Shown: positions 6,422-15,334, counted from the first letter of the stretch. The stretch is DNA of 20,251 nt from CAZWDL01 sp964632995 (GCA_964632995.1 CAZWDL010000129.1:1-20251); one strand, 5' to 3'. Made by a program: numbers and translations. The notes: generated by a model not told the origin, from the sequence alone.

Positions 6422-9400
6422 ATGACGCACCCAAAAACCATAGAGACCAATCGCCGGTACAATCCCCGTATGGATGATATCGATACGCTTTACGATGAGC
6501 TACAGGCCCGGCTCATGGAGCCTCCGGATTCCCTTCAGGATATCTATGAGGGGTATCACACCGATGAGGACATTGCCTTTGCCGAGGCGGTGATGGCCAT
6601 GATCGACGGGCAGATGAACCTGCATGAGAAAGAGGCCTTTTACGACGCCCACGACCTGTGGGGACTCGATGAGGTAGGCATCCTGAAAAAAGCGCTGGCC
6701 ATCGCCCGTAAAACCCAGCGTGAGGTCAAAGCGGGGCGGAAAAATCCGGCCGCGGTAACAACCAATATCGATGAACTTCAGGAGCTTCACCAGGACGACT
6801 TTGACCACTGGCTGGGCGACTGGGACGGTGACGGGCTTGCCAACATCGATGATCCCAACCCGCTGGTTCCCGGCGATACGGTTCCCATTGACAGCGCAGA
6901 GCTTACCCCGCAGATCAAATCGCTGATTGCACAAAAGAACGCCTACGTTCCTGCTCTAAAATCCGTGATGAGAAAGCTGACCAGTACCGGTCTGCCCATC
7001 ATGGTCAAAGGCCGGATCAAAACCCTGTACTCCACCCTTGGCAAGCTGATCCGCAAACGATTCCCGTTTACGGTAAAAATGGCTGAAACATCTGGCGAGC
7101 CCTACACGACCGGGCTGACCGATATTGCCGGGTGTATGGCGGTACTCGAATCTCACAAACAGGTCGACGAACTTGTCAAACTCATTCTGGACGGAGAACT
7201 GGGCCAGGTGTGGGAGCATGAAGATAAGTATAAACATCCCGCCGACGGATACCGCGCGCACCATTTTATCCTGGTCGTGGACGGGGAGATTCCTGTCGAA
7301 ATCCAGGTCAAGACCAAACGGATGTCGATGATCTCGGCCGCCTCCCATTACCCGTATAAAAACGGGGAGCTGAACGGGGAGCTGCTGCTGGAGTTAACCG
7401 ATCTGGCCTGGAAAGCGGATATGGGGAATAAAAAGGCGGCAAAGGCGCTGGAACCCTATCTGGCTGATCTGGACCGTCTTCAGGAGGATCTTACCATTCG
7501 TGAAAATCCAACCGATGAAATTGCAGAGTTACAGGACTCTTTCAGACAATCCATAAAGAAACTGGCCCTGGCCTTTTCTCTTGGCAAGTTTCCAGAAGAG
7601 CATCGGGGCGAGGCCCTGGACCTTTTTCGGGAGCACGGCCGGGTGATTGGCGTGGATTTTGACGAGCTGTTTAAAACAGCGGAAAAACCTGAAAAATCAG
7701 CCAGCCCATCACACCAACCTAAACCAGATCGTTCGTTACAATCGAAATTTGAAAGCGGGTTTTCCGACGTTGAGTTAAAAAATTACCAGCCGATCCACAT
7801 GACGGCCTCCCAGCGCAGAGCCGCCAACGAGCGCGCCATTGAGGTTCTTCAAAAAGAAGACCGGGCAATTTCATCCGGGGATATTGACGCGCTTCGTAAA
7901 TACACCGGTGCCGGTGGGCTTGGTTATTCAGGCGGACAGGAAAGTGGAAAACGGGGCCTGCTCAATGAGCACTATACCTCCTACGCGGTGATTCAGTTCA
8001 TCTGGGATAAGCTTGCCCGAATGGGCGTGACTCGTGGAAATATATTAGAGCCGGGCGCGGGAGTTGGAAACTTTGCGGGCTTTCTTCCCGACAGAGAAAA
8101 ATTTCGTATGGTGATGGTCGAGCGCTCGGCCATCAGCTCCCGAATTGCCAGACTTCTGTATCCACAGCAGATTGTTCGCCACGAAAACTTTGCCGATAGC
8201 GATCTCTCCCCCTACAATCTTACCGGTATGGTTGGCAATGTGCCGTTTGGCGATCTGAAGATTCACAGCCAGCGCGATCCGCTGGCGCCGCTCAGTCCAA
8301 GAATCCACGACTATTTTATTCTAAAATCCCTGGATGCGTTAACCCCGGGAGGGTTTCTGGCCGTGATCACCTCCACGGGCACGATGGACAAAAAGGATCC
8401 TCTGGTCCGGCGGGCCATGGTGCAGCGGGCCCGATTTCTGGGCGCCTACCGGCTCCCGTCCTCAGCCTTCAAAGACAACGCTGATACGGTGGTTACCACC
8501 GATATCCTGTTTTTCCAAAAGTATGAGGATCACCCCGGCGAGGCTCACCCGGACGCAGACAGCCCGCTCAACCGTCTATTTGCTTATGAGGATCTGATCG
8601 AAAGCAGCCACCAGTACAATGGCGAAACCTACCGGGCCTACTACAACCCCTACTACCAGGCCCACCCCGAAAAAGTCCTTGGCGAACACATTCAGGGCCA
8701 TAACGTGCAGTTCTTCTCGCGGATGGGCGTGAAAGGTGACTTATCAAAATCAGTCATTGACCGCGCCTTATCGGACGGAATGGCCTTCTCCTACCCCCTG
8801 CCCGAACCACTTCCACTTTATGATATTCCGGACGATGGAATCATGCTGGACATCCCCCGCGCCTACCACCCCGGAAATATCGTGCTGCACCAGGACAAAT
8901 TTTACGAAAAACAGCGGCGATTCTACAAACCGCTGGCCATTGGCGCAGCCGGGAAAGCAGGCCAGGGCCTGCGCGATCGCATATCCTCGGCTTGCAGGCT
9001 ACTGGACAGCTACGATGATTACGTGACGGCGCTGGCCCGCGAAACACAGGAGAAAGATGCACTCCGGGACGAATTCAAGAAGGGTCTGTCCGGCCACATC
9101 GACCGGTTCGGCTTGCCGGATGAAGATGAGGATATCCGTTCGGTTTTCAAATACGATAACCGGCTTTACAAACTTACGACGCTCGTTAAGCGCGACCCGG
9201 TAAATGATGAGCTGGTGTACGCCGACATCATTGACGCCGGGTCCATGTTTAACCGCAACTATGTGCCCTCGGTATCGGATTCGGGCGATCTTGGCGAGCT
9301 GGCCATGTTTGGCCGCTCGATCGGCGAAACCCTGGACGCGGACTTCTACCAGTCGGTCTATAAAGGAGGCACGGCCACCAAGGACGAGCTGGAAAAGGCC

Positions 9401-12400
9401 CTGGCCGAACACCCCGATTTTTTCTGGAACCCGGCCTCGGCCCGCCATGAATTCCGCTATGAGTACCTGTCCGGTAACGTACGGGCCAAGCTGCGGGCGG
9501 CCCGCGAACACGAGCTGGCCAAGAATATCTCTGCTCTGGAAGAAGCCGTTCCGGAGTGGATTGACGCGTTTAACATCACCGTCGACCCGCAGCACATCTT
9601 CACCTACCTGCCGGCCACCGCCATTGAGGAGTGGATTACGGATGAGATGAATTATGAGAAAGTCGAGATCGGTCTGGTAAAAGACAAGGCCGACCTTGGC
9701 AACCGGTTCTACATGAAGCTTCGCAAGTGGGGGCGGTATGTGGTCGGCGGCGATGAAACCCCCGACGACTGGAACCTTGGCTGGGGCGAGACGCCCTTCA
9801 CCAAGATCATCACCTCCTACATTCAGGACGCCACGTTCCCGCTTCGGTTTTATGATGAGAATGATGAGCTGCTTCCCAACATGACTCTGAAGCGCGCCCA
9901 GTCGATGACAGGAGATCAGGGGCAGATCCTGATCGAGCGCGCACGAAAGATACAGCGCCAGAATAACAACCGAATGCTGACGCATGTGCCCAAGAAGTTC
10001 AATAACTGGGTGCGAACCAAAGCCCCGGCTGAGGTTCGCCGGCTGATCGAGCAGGCCTACAACGACACCTACAACGCTGTGATCAATCCGCCCTTCGACG
10101 GGCGCACGCTTCGCGTTCGCGGCATGAGCGACACCTTTTACGGGGTCAAGGATTTTACGGTCTTCAAGCACAACCGCGCCATCGCTGAAAAGCTGGTCTG
10201 GAACGGTAAAGGGGCCAACTGCCATGATGTAGGCGCGGGCAAGACGCTCGCCTCGATCATTACCAGCCAGGTGCTGCTGCAACAGGGAGCCGCGCGAAAG
10301 CCCATGTTTGTCGTGCCGGGCAAAGTCCAGGAGAAATGGGTGGAGGAGTACTCCATGCTGTTTCCCGACGCCAAAATCCTGAACATGAAAATGACGGCCG
10401 CCAGCAAACACAAAGAGCTTACCATGGCCCAGCTCTACAACTGGGATGCGATTTTTATTGCCGATCATGCGTTTAAATCCCTGCCGCTTTCGCCCGGCGA
10501 GCAGGCCCGCATTTACCAGGAGCGAATAGAGTACTTCAATGAGATACTGGAAAACTTTGAGGATCTGCTCGAGGAAGACCAGGCGATTTCGAAAACGGCC
10601 AAAACCTCGATGATGAAGCGCCTGGAAAAGCAGATGGAAGAGTGGGAGGCCAAGCTACGGGGCGTCAGCCAGGCCAGGCGGCTGGAGACCGATATCTTTT
10701 TTGACGAGCTGGGCGTGGACTGCCTGTTCTTTGACGAGGCGCATTTCTACAAGAACGCCCTGGGATCAGCCAAAGCCGCCAAGCTTGGAATTTCCGCCAA
10801 TAAACCATCGCAGCGCGCCGAGGACGCCCTGCAAAAAACCCGCTGGCTCTTCAGTAAGGTTGGCTACAAGAACGTGTTTGTTCTCACCGCTACCCCGGTG
10901 GTCAACTCCCCGGTGGAGGTCTGGCACATGCTCAACCTGTGCGCCCCGGATCTTCTGGCGAAATACGAAATCGAGAACCTGGACAACTTCATTGGCCTGT
11001 TTGTCCGCGAAGAGGAAAAGATTGTCAAGAAGACCAATGGCGAGTACCGCTCCGAGCGCGTGGTGGCCGGGTATTATAACCTGCCTGAAATGCGCACCAT
11101 TATCGATGAAGTCATGGACATCAAGAGCTATGATCAGCTCATCCGGTTCTACAAGGATCACCCCGATTACATTACGGGCGGCGATGGTAAACCTGTAAAA
11201 GGAAAAGACGGAAAACCCAAGGTGCTCCAGCCCACATTCAAACGGCCAGCGGCCCATTCCCGAAATGTGATCATTAAGCCGAGCGAGCTGCACAAGCTGC
11301 TCTTTGATGATATCATTCTACGTGCCAATGATGTGCTGGCCTGCATGAAAGACCGCCAGTGCGAGACGCGCGATAATTTCCTGGTCATTACCGGTGATGG
11401 TAGTAAGATTGCCACCGATCTGCGGGTCTATGACAAGGATTTCGAGGGCATCGACCGCGGCTACCTGAAACTGGGGGCATTGGTTGATGGAGTGGCTTCC
11501 TCGTACAAGGCGCGATCCAATCCGGGGCCGGCCCTCACTGCCGAAGATATGTATGGCAGTTTCTTTGACAGGCCCGGCAGAGATCGCGCCGCGATTTCGC
11601 CGCCGCACATGAGATCAAATCCGTCTCATATTGAGGTGATCACCAGTACCGGTGTGGTAAAAGAAAAAGACGGCTATTGGGTGGTTTTGGACAGCAAAAA
11701 CCAACGATATGAGCCCCTTCACATTCTGCAGGCCAAGAAACCAGAACACACCTGGCAAGAAGGGATCTTTGGCAGCGAAAAAGAGGCCACTGGGCGTGCG
11801 AAGAAGCTCAATACTCAGTGGGAGCAGATCCAGGCACGCCGGTCAAACCCCGCGCGGCCCGCCATCCGCAATCAGATCATCTTTTGCGACTGGATCAGCC
11901 TGCATCATTCCCAGGGTGGCAGCTTCCACCAGCTCATCAAATCAGAGCTGGTAAAAGCCGGAATTCCCTCCGGGCAGATTGCCATTATCAACGGCTCCAT
12001 CATCGGAACCCATAAAGACGGCTCTGATTACGCGGTTGGCAGCGCCGACGACAAAGAGGCCCTGAAAAAAGACGTGCAGGACGATTTTAACCAGGGCAAG
12101 TACCGGGTCATTATTGGCAACCAGTCCATCGCCGAAGGGATGAACCTTCAGCGCTGGACAACCGATATGCATCACATGGATGTGCCCTATACGCCCTCGC
12201 AAATTCAGCAGCGCAACGGGCGCGGCCTACGCCAGGGCAATCAGTACGAGCAGGTCAACATTCACTACTATCTGATGCAGGATTCGTTCGATCAGTACCG
12301 GCTGGAGCTGGTCTCCAAGAAGCAGAGCTGGATCAATGACCTGTTCTTTGGCACCGCGCGGGAAACCCTGACCGATGGCGATAGTGAATCTCTTGAATAC

Positions 12401-14005
12401 GAGCAGATGGTCGCCGCCACCAACTCCGACCCGCGAGTGAAGCAGTTCTTTGAGGCCTTAGCGCAAAAGAACCTGTTGGAAGATAAGATTGGCAACCTGG
12501 AGTCAGAGGTGCAGCGCCTGGAGGCGAGCCAAAAGCAGGCCGCCGCTGATATCACCGGAAAACAGGAAAAAAGGCAAACCGTAGTGGAGCGCGAAAAAGC
12601 TCTTCAGGCGTCCGGGCTGCCGGCCAGCGCAAAACAGGCACTGGAGCAGAACCTGTTCCAGGCGCAGTTTGGCTGGAACGGCGAGCCGTACCAGCTGGAT
12701 ATTGAGCTTTCTTCGGATAACAAACGAATATCGAGCTTCCGGATGAAAACCGAGCTGGATGTTCCCGAAAATAACGCTAATGGCCGGGTGTGGTTCCACC
12801 TGATTCCCGATAGTAACCGCCCGGAACGAACCTTTTACAACAAACCCAGCTGGAGCGCTATCAAACGGATGGCCGCCCCGGAGCTGGACGAGTCCTTCGG
12901 CTGGACGCTGGAGGAGAAAACCGGCCAGGGCAAATCGATATCCGGCAATCTTGGCAACATCATCGCCACCGAAGAGGATTTCTACCGGGAGTATGGGGTA
13001 GATTTGGAGGCTGAAAAAGCCAAAACGGATTCGCAGGGCAATCCGCTGAGCTTCAAAGAGATTAAAAAAGAGCTCGGCATGTTCGGGGCAAAAAAATGGC
13101 AGCCGGTTATCCGCCGGAAACTGGCCGGGCTGTTTCTGGCGCTTGAACGCGCCTGGCAGCGAACCTCTCTGGGCCGGATGGAACTGCTTCACTCGGACCT
13201 CAAGCAGACCGAGAAAACCCTTGCCGAGCTTGGCCGCGTGCTCACCTCAACCAAAGCAGAATTGGAATCTGCTAAAAAAGATCTGGATGCCAATCAAAAA
13301 ACGGTGATCCGGCTCAATGATGTGGTTAATGAACTGGTCGCGGTCTCCTACCAGGACAGAAACGAGCTTTACGAAGAGATTAACCGGATTGCTCCGACCT
13401 ACAAGATCAAAAAAACGATCACAGTGCGCGATGTTGGTGCGCTGAAAGGCGAGGGCGGCTCACCCAAAACCTTCCGGGAAAATAAGGCAGGTGGTGGCCC
13501 CCCGTCCCCTGCCCCGACAAAGCTTCCAGCGGTGTTAAACACCCTTTATGAACAACCGCTGGTCTACGCCGGAATCGTCAAAGAGCTGGATTTTATCGGC
13601 GCCAACGGCCATATGCAGCGCATCGAGGCCGAAGGCGATGATCTGGCCATGATTATTGACGGGCAGGGAACCACCATTTTTGTATTTCCAACCAACTTAA
13701 TGAAGCTCGCAAAAGGAGCTTTAGATGACAAGAAAGCAGCAGAGATGTATGAGGAGTTTCACCACTTCCCTGCTGATGAGTACGACTATGAGCTGTTTCC
13801 GCCCTCCGGGCAGACCTTGCTCAGCGCCGGGCACGCCGACCGGATTCTCTACGTAAGTGACAAGGTGATCTACGCCGACGACCAGAAAGGCAAGGACAAT
13901 CACTACTTCCACTACTTCGATCCGGGAAAGCGGCCGGTATTCACATACGGTGATGTGACCATCATCGCAAACATAAACATAGACGGCAGAGGCATTCTTA
14001 ACTGA
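6422..14005 (+). CDS. Giant polyvalent protein: RelA/SpoT-like, methyltransferase, SNF2 helicase
   Basis: This 2527-residue protein starts one base after the previous stop. In order: a helical N-terminus; a DWDGDGLAN calcium-loop-like motif (133-141); a RelA/SpoT-type nucleotidyltransferase (about 165-345) with GRIK (197-200), DIAG (234-237), DGYRAHH (275-281) and VEIQVKT (292-298). Next comes an N6-adenine-type methyltransferase (about 455-715), with motif I EPGAGVGNF (543-551) and motif IV NVPF (606-609). An SNF2-type helicase has GAGKT (1271-1275), DEAH (1438-1441), TATP (1489-1492) and QQRNGRGLRQG (1929-1939). An inserted small domain (about 1735-1803) separates the helicase lobes. Coiled coils lie near 2016-2065 and 2255-2310, and a separate C-terminal domain from about 2372. 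Methylase/helicase giants of the DarB type are packaged with phage DNA and protect it from restriction; that role is likely here. The alarmone-synthetase-like domain is an unexpected addition. Confidence 0.88.
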   Translation: MTHPKTIETNRRYNPRMDDIDTLYDELQARLMEPPDSLQDIYEGYHTDEDIAFAEAVMAMIDGQMNLHEKEAFYDAHDLWGLDEVGILKKALAIARKTQREVKAGRKNPAAVTTNIDELQELHQDDFDHWLGDWDGDGLANIDDPNPLVPGDTVPIDSAELTPQIKSLIAQKNAYVPALKSVMRKLTSTGLPIMVKGRIKTLYSTLGKLIRKRFPFTVKMAETSGEPYTTGLTDIAGCMAVLESHKQVDELVKLILDGELGQVWEHEDKYKHPADGYRAHHFILVVDGEIPVEIQVKTKRMSMISAASHYPYKNGELNGELLLELTDLAWKADMGNKKAAKALEPYLADLDRLQEDLTIRENPTDEIAELQDSFRQSIKKLALAFSLGKFPEEHRGEALDLFREHGRVIGVDFDELFKTAEKPEKSASPSHQPKPDRSLQSKFESGFSDVELKNYQPIHMTASQRRAANERAIEVLQKEDRAISSGDIDALRKYTGAGGLGYSGGQESGKRGLLNEHYTSYAVIQFIWDKLARMGVTRGNILEPGAGVGNFAGFLPDREKFRMVMVERSAISSRIARLLYPQQIVRHENFADSDLSPYNLTGMVGNVPFGDLKIHSQRDPLAPLSPRIHDYFILKSLDALTPGGFLAVITSTGTMDKKDPLVRRAMVQRARFLGAYRLPSSAFKDNADTVVTTDILFFQKYEDHPGEAHPDADSPLNRLFAYEDLIESSHQYNGETYRAYYNPYYQAHPEKVLGEHIQGHNVQFFSRMGVKGDLSKSVIDRALSDGMAFSYPLPEPLPLYDIPDDGIMLDIPRAYHPGNIVLHQDKFYEKQRRFYKPLAIGAAGKAGQGLRDRISSACRLLDSYDDYVTALARETQEKDALRDEFKKGLSGHIDRFGLPDEDEDIRSVFKYDNRLYKLTTLVKRDPVNDELVYADIIDAGSMFNRNYVPSVSDSGDLGELAMFGRSIGETLDADFYQSVYKGGTATKDELEKALAEHPDFFWNPASARHEFRYEYLSGNVRAKLRAAREHELAKNISALEEAVPEWIDAFNITVDPQHIFTYLPATAIEEWITDEMNYEKVEIGLVKDKADLGNRFYMKLRKWGRYVVGGDETPDDWNLGWGETPFTKIITSYIQDATFPLRFYDENDELLPNMTLKRAQSMTGDQGQILIERARKIQRQNNNRMLTHVPKKFNNWVRTKAPAEVRRLIEQAYNDTYNAVINPPFDGRTLRVRGMSDTFYGVKDFTVFKHNRAIAEKLVWNGKGANCHDVGAGKTLASIITSQVLLQQGAARKPMFVVPGKVQEKWVEEYSMLFPDAKILNMKMTAASKHKELTMAQLYNWDAIFIADHAFKSLPLSPGEQARIYQERIEYFNEILENFEDLLEEDQAISKTAKTSMMKRLEKQMEEWEAKLRGVSQARRLETDIFFDELGVDCLFFDEAHFYKNALGSAKAAKLGISANKPSQRAEDALQKTRWLFSKVGYKNVFVLTATPVVNSPVEVWHMLNLCAPDLLAKYEIENLDNFIGLFVREEEKIVKKTNGEYRSERVVAGYYNLPEMRTIIDEVMDIKSYDQLIRFYKDHPDYITGGDGKPVKGKDGKPKVLQPTFKRPAAHSRNVIIKPSELHKLLFDDIILRANDVLACMKDRQCETRDNFLVITGDGSKIATDLRVYDKDFEGIDRGYLKLGALVDGVASSYKARSNPGPALTAEDMYGSFFDRPGRDRAAISPPHMRSNPSHIEVITSTGVVKEKDGYWVVLDSKNQRYEPLHILQAKKPEHTWQEGIFGSEKEATGRAKKLNTQWEQIQARRSNPARPAIRNQIIFCDWISLHHSQGGSFHQLIKSELVKAGIPSGQIAIINGSIIGTHKDGSDYAVGSADDKEALKKDVQDDFNQGKYRVIIGNQSIAEGMNLQRWTTDMHHMDVPYTPSQIQQRNGRGLRQGNQYEQVNIHYYLMQDSFDQYRLELVSKKQSWINDLFFGTARETLTDGDSESLEYEQMVAATNSDPRVKQFFEALAQKNLLEDKIGNLESEVQRLEASQKQAAADITGKQEKRQTVVEREKALQASGLPASAKQALEQNLFQAQFGWNGEPYQLDIELSSDNKRISSFRMKTELDVPENNANGRVWFHLIPDSNRPERTFYNKPSWSAIKRMAAPELDESFGWTLEEKTGQGKSISGNLGNIIATEEDFYREYGVDLEAEKAKTDSQGNPLSFKEIKKELGMFGAKKWQPVIRRKLAGLFLALERAWQRTSLGRMELLHSDLKQTEKTLAELGRVLTSTKAELESAKKDLDANQKTVIRLNDVVNELVAVSYQDRNELYEEINRIAPTYKIKKTITVRDVGALKGEGGSPKTFRENKAGGGPPSPAPTKLPAVLNTLYEQPLVYAGIVKELDFIGANGHMQRIEAEGDDLAMIIDGQGTTIFVFPTNLMKLAKGALDDKKAAEMYEEFHHFPADEYDYELFPPSGQTLLSAGHADRILYVSDKVIYADDQKGKDNHYFHYFDPGKRPVFTYGDVTIIANINIDGRGILN

Positions 14006-14034
14006 GCCCGCCCGACTAACCAAAGAAGTCGACC

Positions 14035-14574
14035 ATGAAAGAGCGACTGTTCGCAAAGAATCCTTCCGAGCTACATATAATCGAAAACCCAAACCAAAGA
14101 CGCAGTACTATGGCAACAACAAGTAAAATCACAACCGGGAAGGCCGTTTCCGAGTTTAAACAGCAGGCGATTACCGCCGGATACATCCTCGGTGGCCAGG
14201 CGGTTGCAGCTCAGGTGAGTGCCCTGGCCGTCCCCCTGCTGACCGGCAATGCATCAGCAACCATTCAGCAGGCCACAAGGGCCGGAATCCCGCTGACGGC
14301 GGGCGTTCTGCTCACGCTGATGAGCAAAAACAACCATGTCCGCGGCCTTGCCATGGGCATGGGCGTACAGGGCGTGATGGAAGTCATCAAATTCATCATG
14401 CCCGACTGGACCCCGTCCCAGGGCCTGATGGATGGATCGGCCTATACCACAGGAGGCCCGCGACTGGCCGATACCAGCCACGTCTACCGCGAGCTTCCAC
14501 GCCCCAGGGAGACCACCCAGCATGTAGAAGATGTTGAAACGTCCCTTGAAGTAGAAAACACGATCGAAGTGTAA
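14035..14574 (+). CDS. Multi-pass hydrophobic membrane protein, up to 179 aa
   Basis: Two starts are possible: ATG 14035 (179 aa) and ATG 14110 (154 aa). Neither has a clear Shine-Dalgarno site. The extra N-terminal part holds FAKNPSE and IIENPNQRR, which resemble NP peptides at module borders in the upstream proteins, so I favour 14035 weakly. The body has three hydrophobic stretches (about residues 45-70, 80-97 and 105-124 counted from 14035), rich in Gly, Ala and Met, then an acidic, polar tail. This differs from the single-anchor proteins and could be a major virion membrane protein or a membrane-remodelling protein. It sits between the giant gene and the capsid-like genes. No family is recognised. 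Confidence 0.6.
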   Translation: MKERLFAKNPSELHIIENPNQRRSTMATTSKITTGKAVSEFKQQAITAGYILGGQAVAAQVSALAVPLLTGNASATIQQATRAGIPLTAGVLLTLMSKNNHVRGLAMGMGVQGVMEVIKFIMPDWTPSQGLMDGSAYTTGGPRLADTSHVYRELPRPRETTQHVEDVETSLEVENTIEV

Positions 14575-14576
14575 GC

Positions 14577-14690
14577 ATGCACCTCATCGCTCTGGCGGCA
14601 CATAAGGGGGGTACTGGTAATACTCAACGGCTAAAAGCCAAAAAAATAACCCTTAAATACAACACCAGTTATGAGCAATCGAATCAGTAA
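14577..14690 (+). pseudogene. Short frame resembling the start of a ParA ATPase
   Basis: An ATG two bases after the preceding stop opens a 37-codon frame. Its first 16 residues (MHLIALAAHKGGTGNT) closely match the deviant Walker A start of ParA/Soj ATPases, which typically read like IALAxxKGGxGKT, except that the catalytic Lys is Asn (AAT, one base from AAA). The similarity ends there and the frame runs into the start of the next gene. I read it as a remnant of a ParA gene left after deletion. A chance match or a tiny real gene cannot be excluded. Confidence 0.35.
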
Positions 14691-15285
14691 AAAAGCATTG
14701 GTTCCTGCCTCCGCGCGGATCAAAACCTATTTTGACACCCGGCTTGTAAAGCAGAACCGAAGCGTCATTAATTTCTTCCCGGCAAATGCCAACCGCAAAC
14801 TCACGCGGGACAATTACGTGAGCAACCCCTTTCCGGGAGCCATGAAACGCCGGATTCTCGGACTATCTTTCGAGGTGACCAAGCAGTTCATCGAGGACGA
14901 CCCCGCCCATGGCATCGACGCCCGCGGCATTGTGAACGGGCTGAAAGACGCCGCGATCCTGCTTCAGGCCGACAACGACAACAAGGAGTTTTTGCGCGCG
15001 CCGATCAGCGAGTTTTCCAACTTTGCCGGCACCGGCCTTCAGTTTGTCTCGGCAACGGACAATACAGTGGACGCGGTGGCCACTTTCAAGCGCATCGCTT
15101 CGCTGAAATCTGCCGGCGAGTACCGCTTGCCGGATCCCTTCGATCTGGCCGTGAACCAGACCGTCTCACTTGCCGTACATTTTGATGACGCGTCTGTCTT
15201 CCCCTCCGCTGACAACTGGGCGCAGTCGGGCCAGGGCCCGCTTTGGCTTCGCGCCTCTCTGGTTGTCGCAGAAGTGGACGCGTAA
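14671..15285 (+). CDS. Capsid-like beta-rich protein 1, 204 aa
   Basis: The gene begins at ATG 14671 without a clear ribosome-binding site and ends 16 bases before a strong terminator hairpin. The protein lacks membrane segments and signal peptide. It has a basic N-terminus and alternating strands consistent with a single jelly roll (RRILGLSFEVTKQF, DAAILLQAD, QTVSLAVHFDDA, PLWLRASLVVAEV). Followed directly by a second protein of similar type, it fits the two-capsid-protein layout of vertical single-jelly-roll phages. Its own terminator would allow separate, high expression, as expected for a major structural protein. I cannot show homology to a named capsid family; the call rests on size, composition, strand pattern and context. 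Confidence 0.5.
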   Translation: MSNRISKKALVPASARIKTYFDTRLVKQNRSVINFFPANANRKLTRDNYVSNPFPGAMKRRILGLSFEVTKQFIEDDPAHGIDARGIVNGLKDAAILLQADNDNKEFLRAPISEFSNFAGTGLQFVSATDNTVDAVATFKRIASLKSAGEYRLPDPFDLAVNQTVSLAVHFDDASVFPSADNWAQSGQGPLWLRASLVVAEVDA

Positions 15286-15300
15286 CCCAATCCATCATCG

Positions 15301-15334
15301 GTACCGGCCACCCACCATAGTGGCCGGTACTTTT
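15301..15334 (+). terminator. Perfect 11-bp terminator hairpin between capsid-like genes
   Basis: gtaccggccac (15301-15311) and gtggccggtac (15320-15330) are perfect inverted repeats around an 8-base loop, followed by TTTT and an A/T-rich stretch. It sits in the only clear intergenic space of the right half, between the two capsid-like genes. It should end most transcripts of the first and set a lower or separate level for the second. Confidence 0.8.

Noticed and set aside
8999..10468. Long open frame on the - strand (489 codons)
   Set aside because: It lies entirely within the helicase-containing giant gene, whose + strand frame has clear methylase and helicase motifs. Long antisense frames are expected in G+C-biased coding DNA, and the translation shows no recognisable domain.
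12503..13192. Open frame on the - strand (229 codons)
   Set aside because: Antisense to the coiled-coil part of the giant; composition looks like a shadow and there is no start context or domain.
14629..14646. Small inverted repeat ggct-aaa-agcc followed by A residues
   Set aside because: Only a 4-bp stem with a 3-base loop and no T tract; too weak to call a terminator on this strand.
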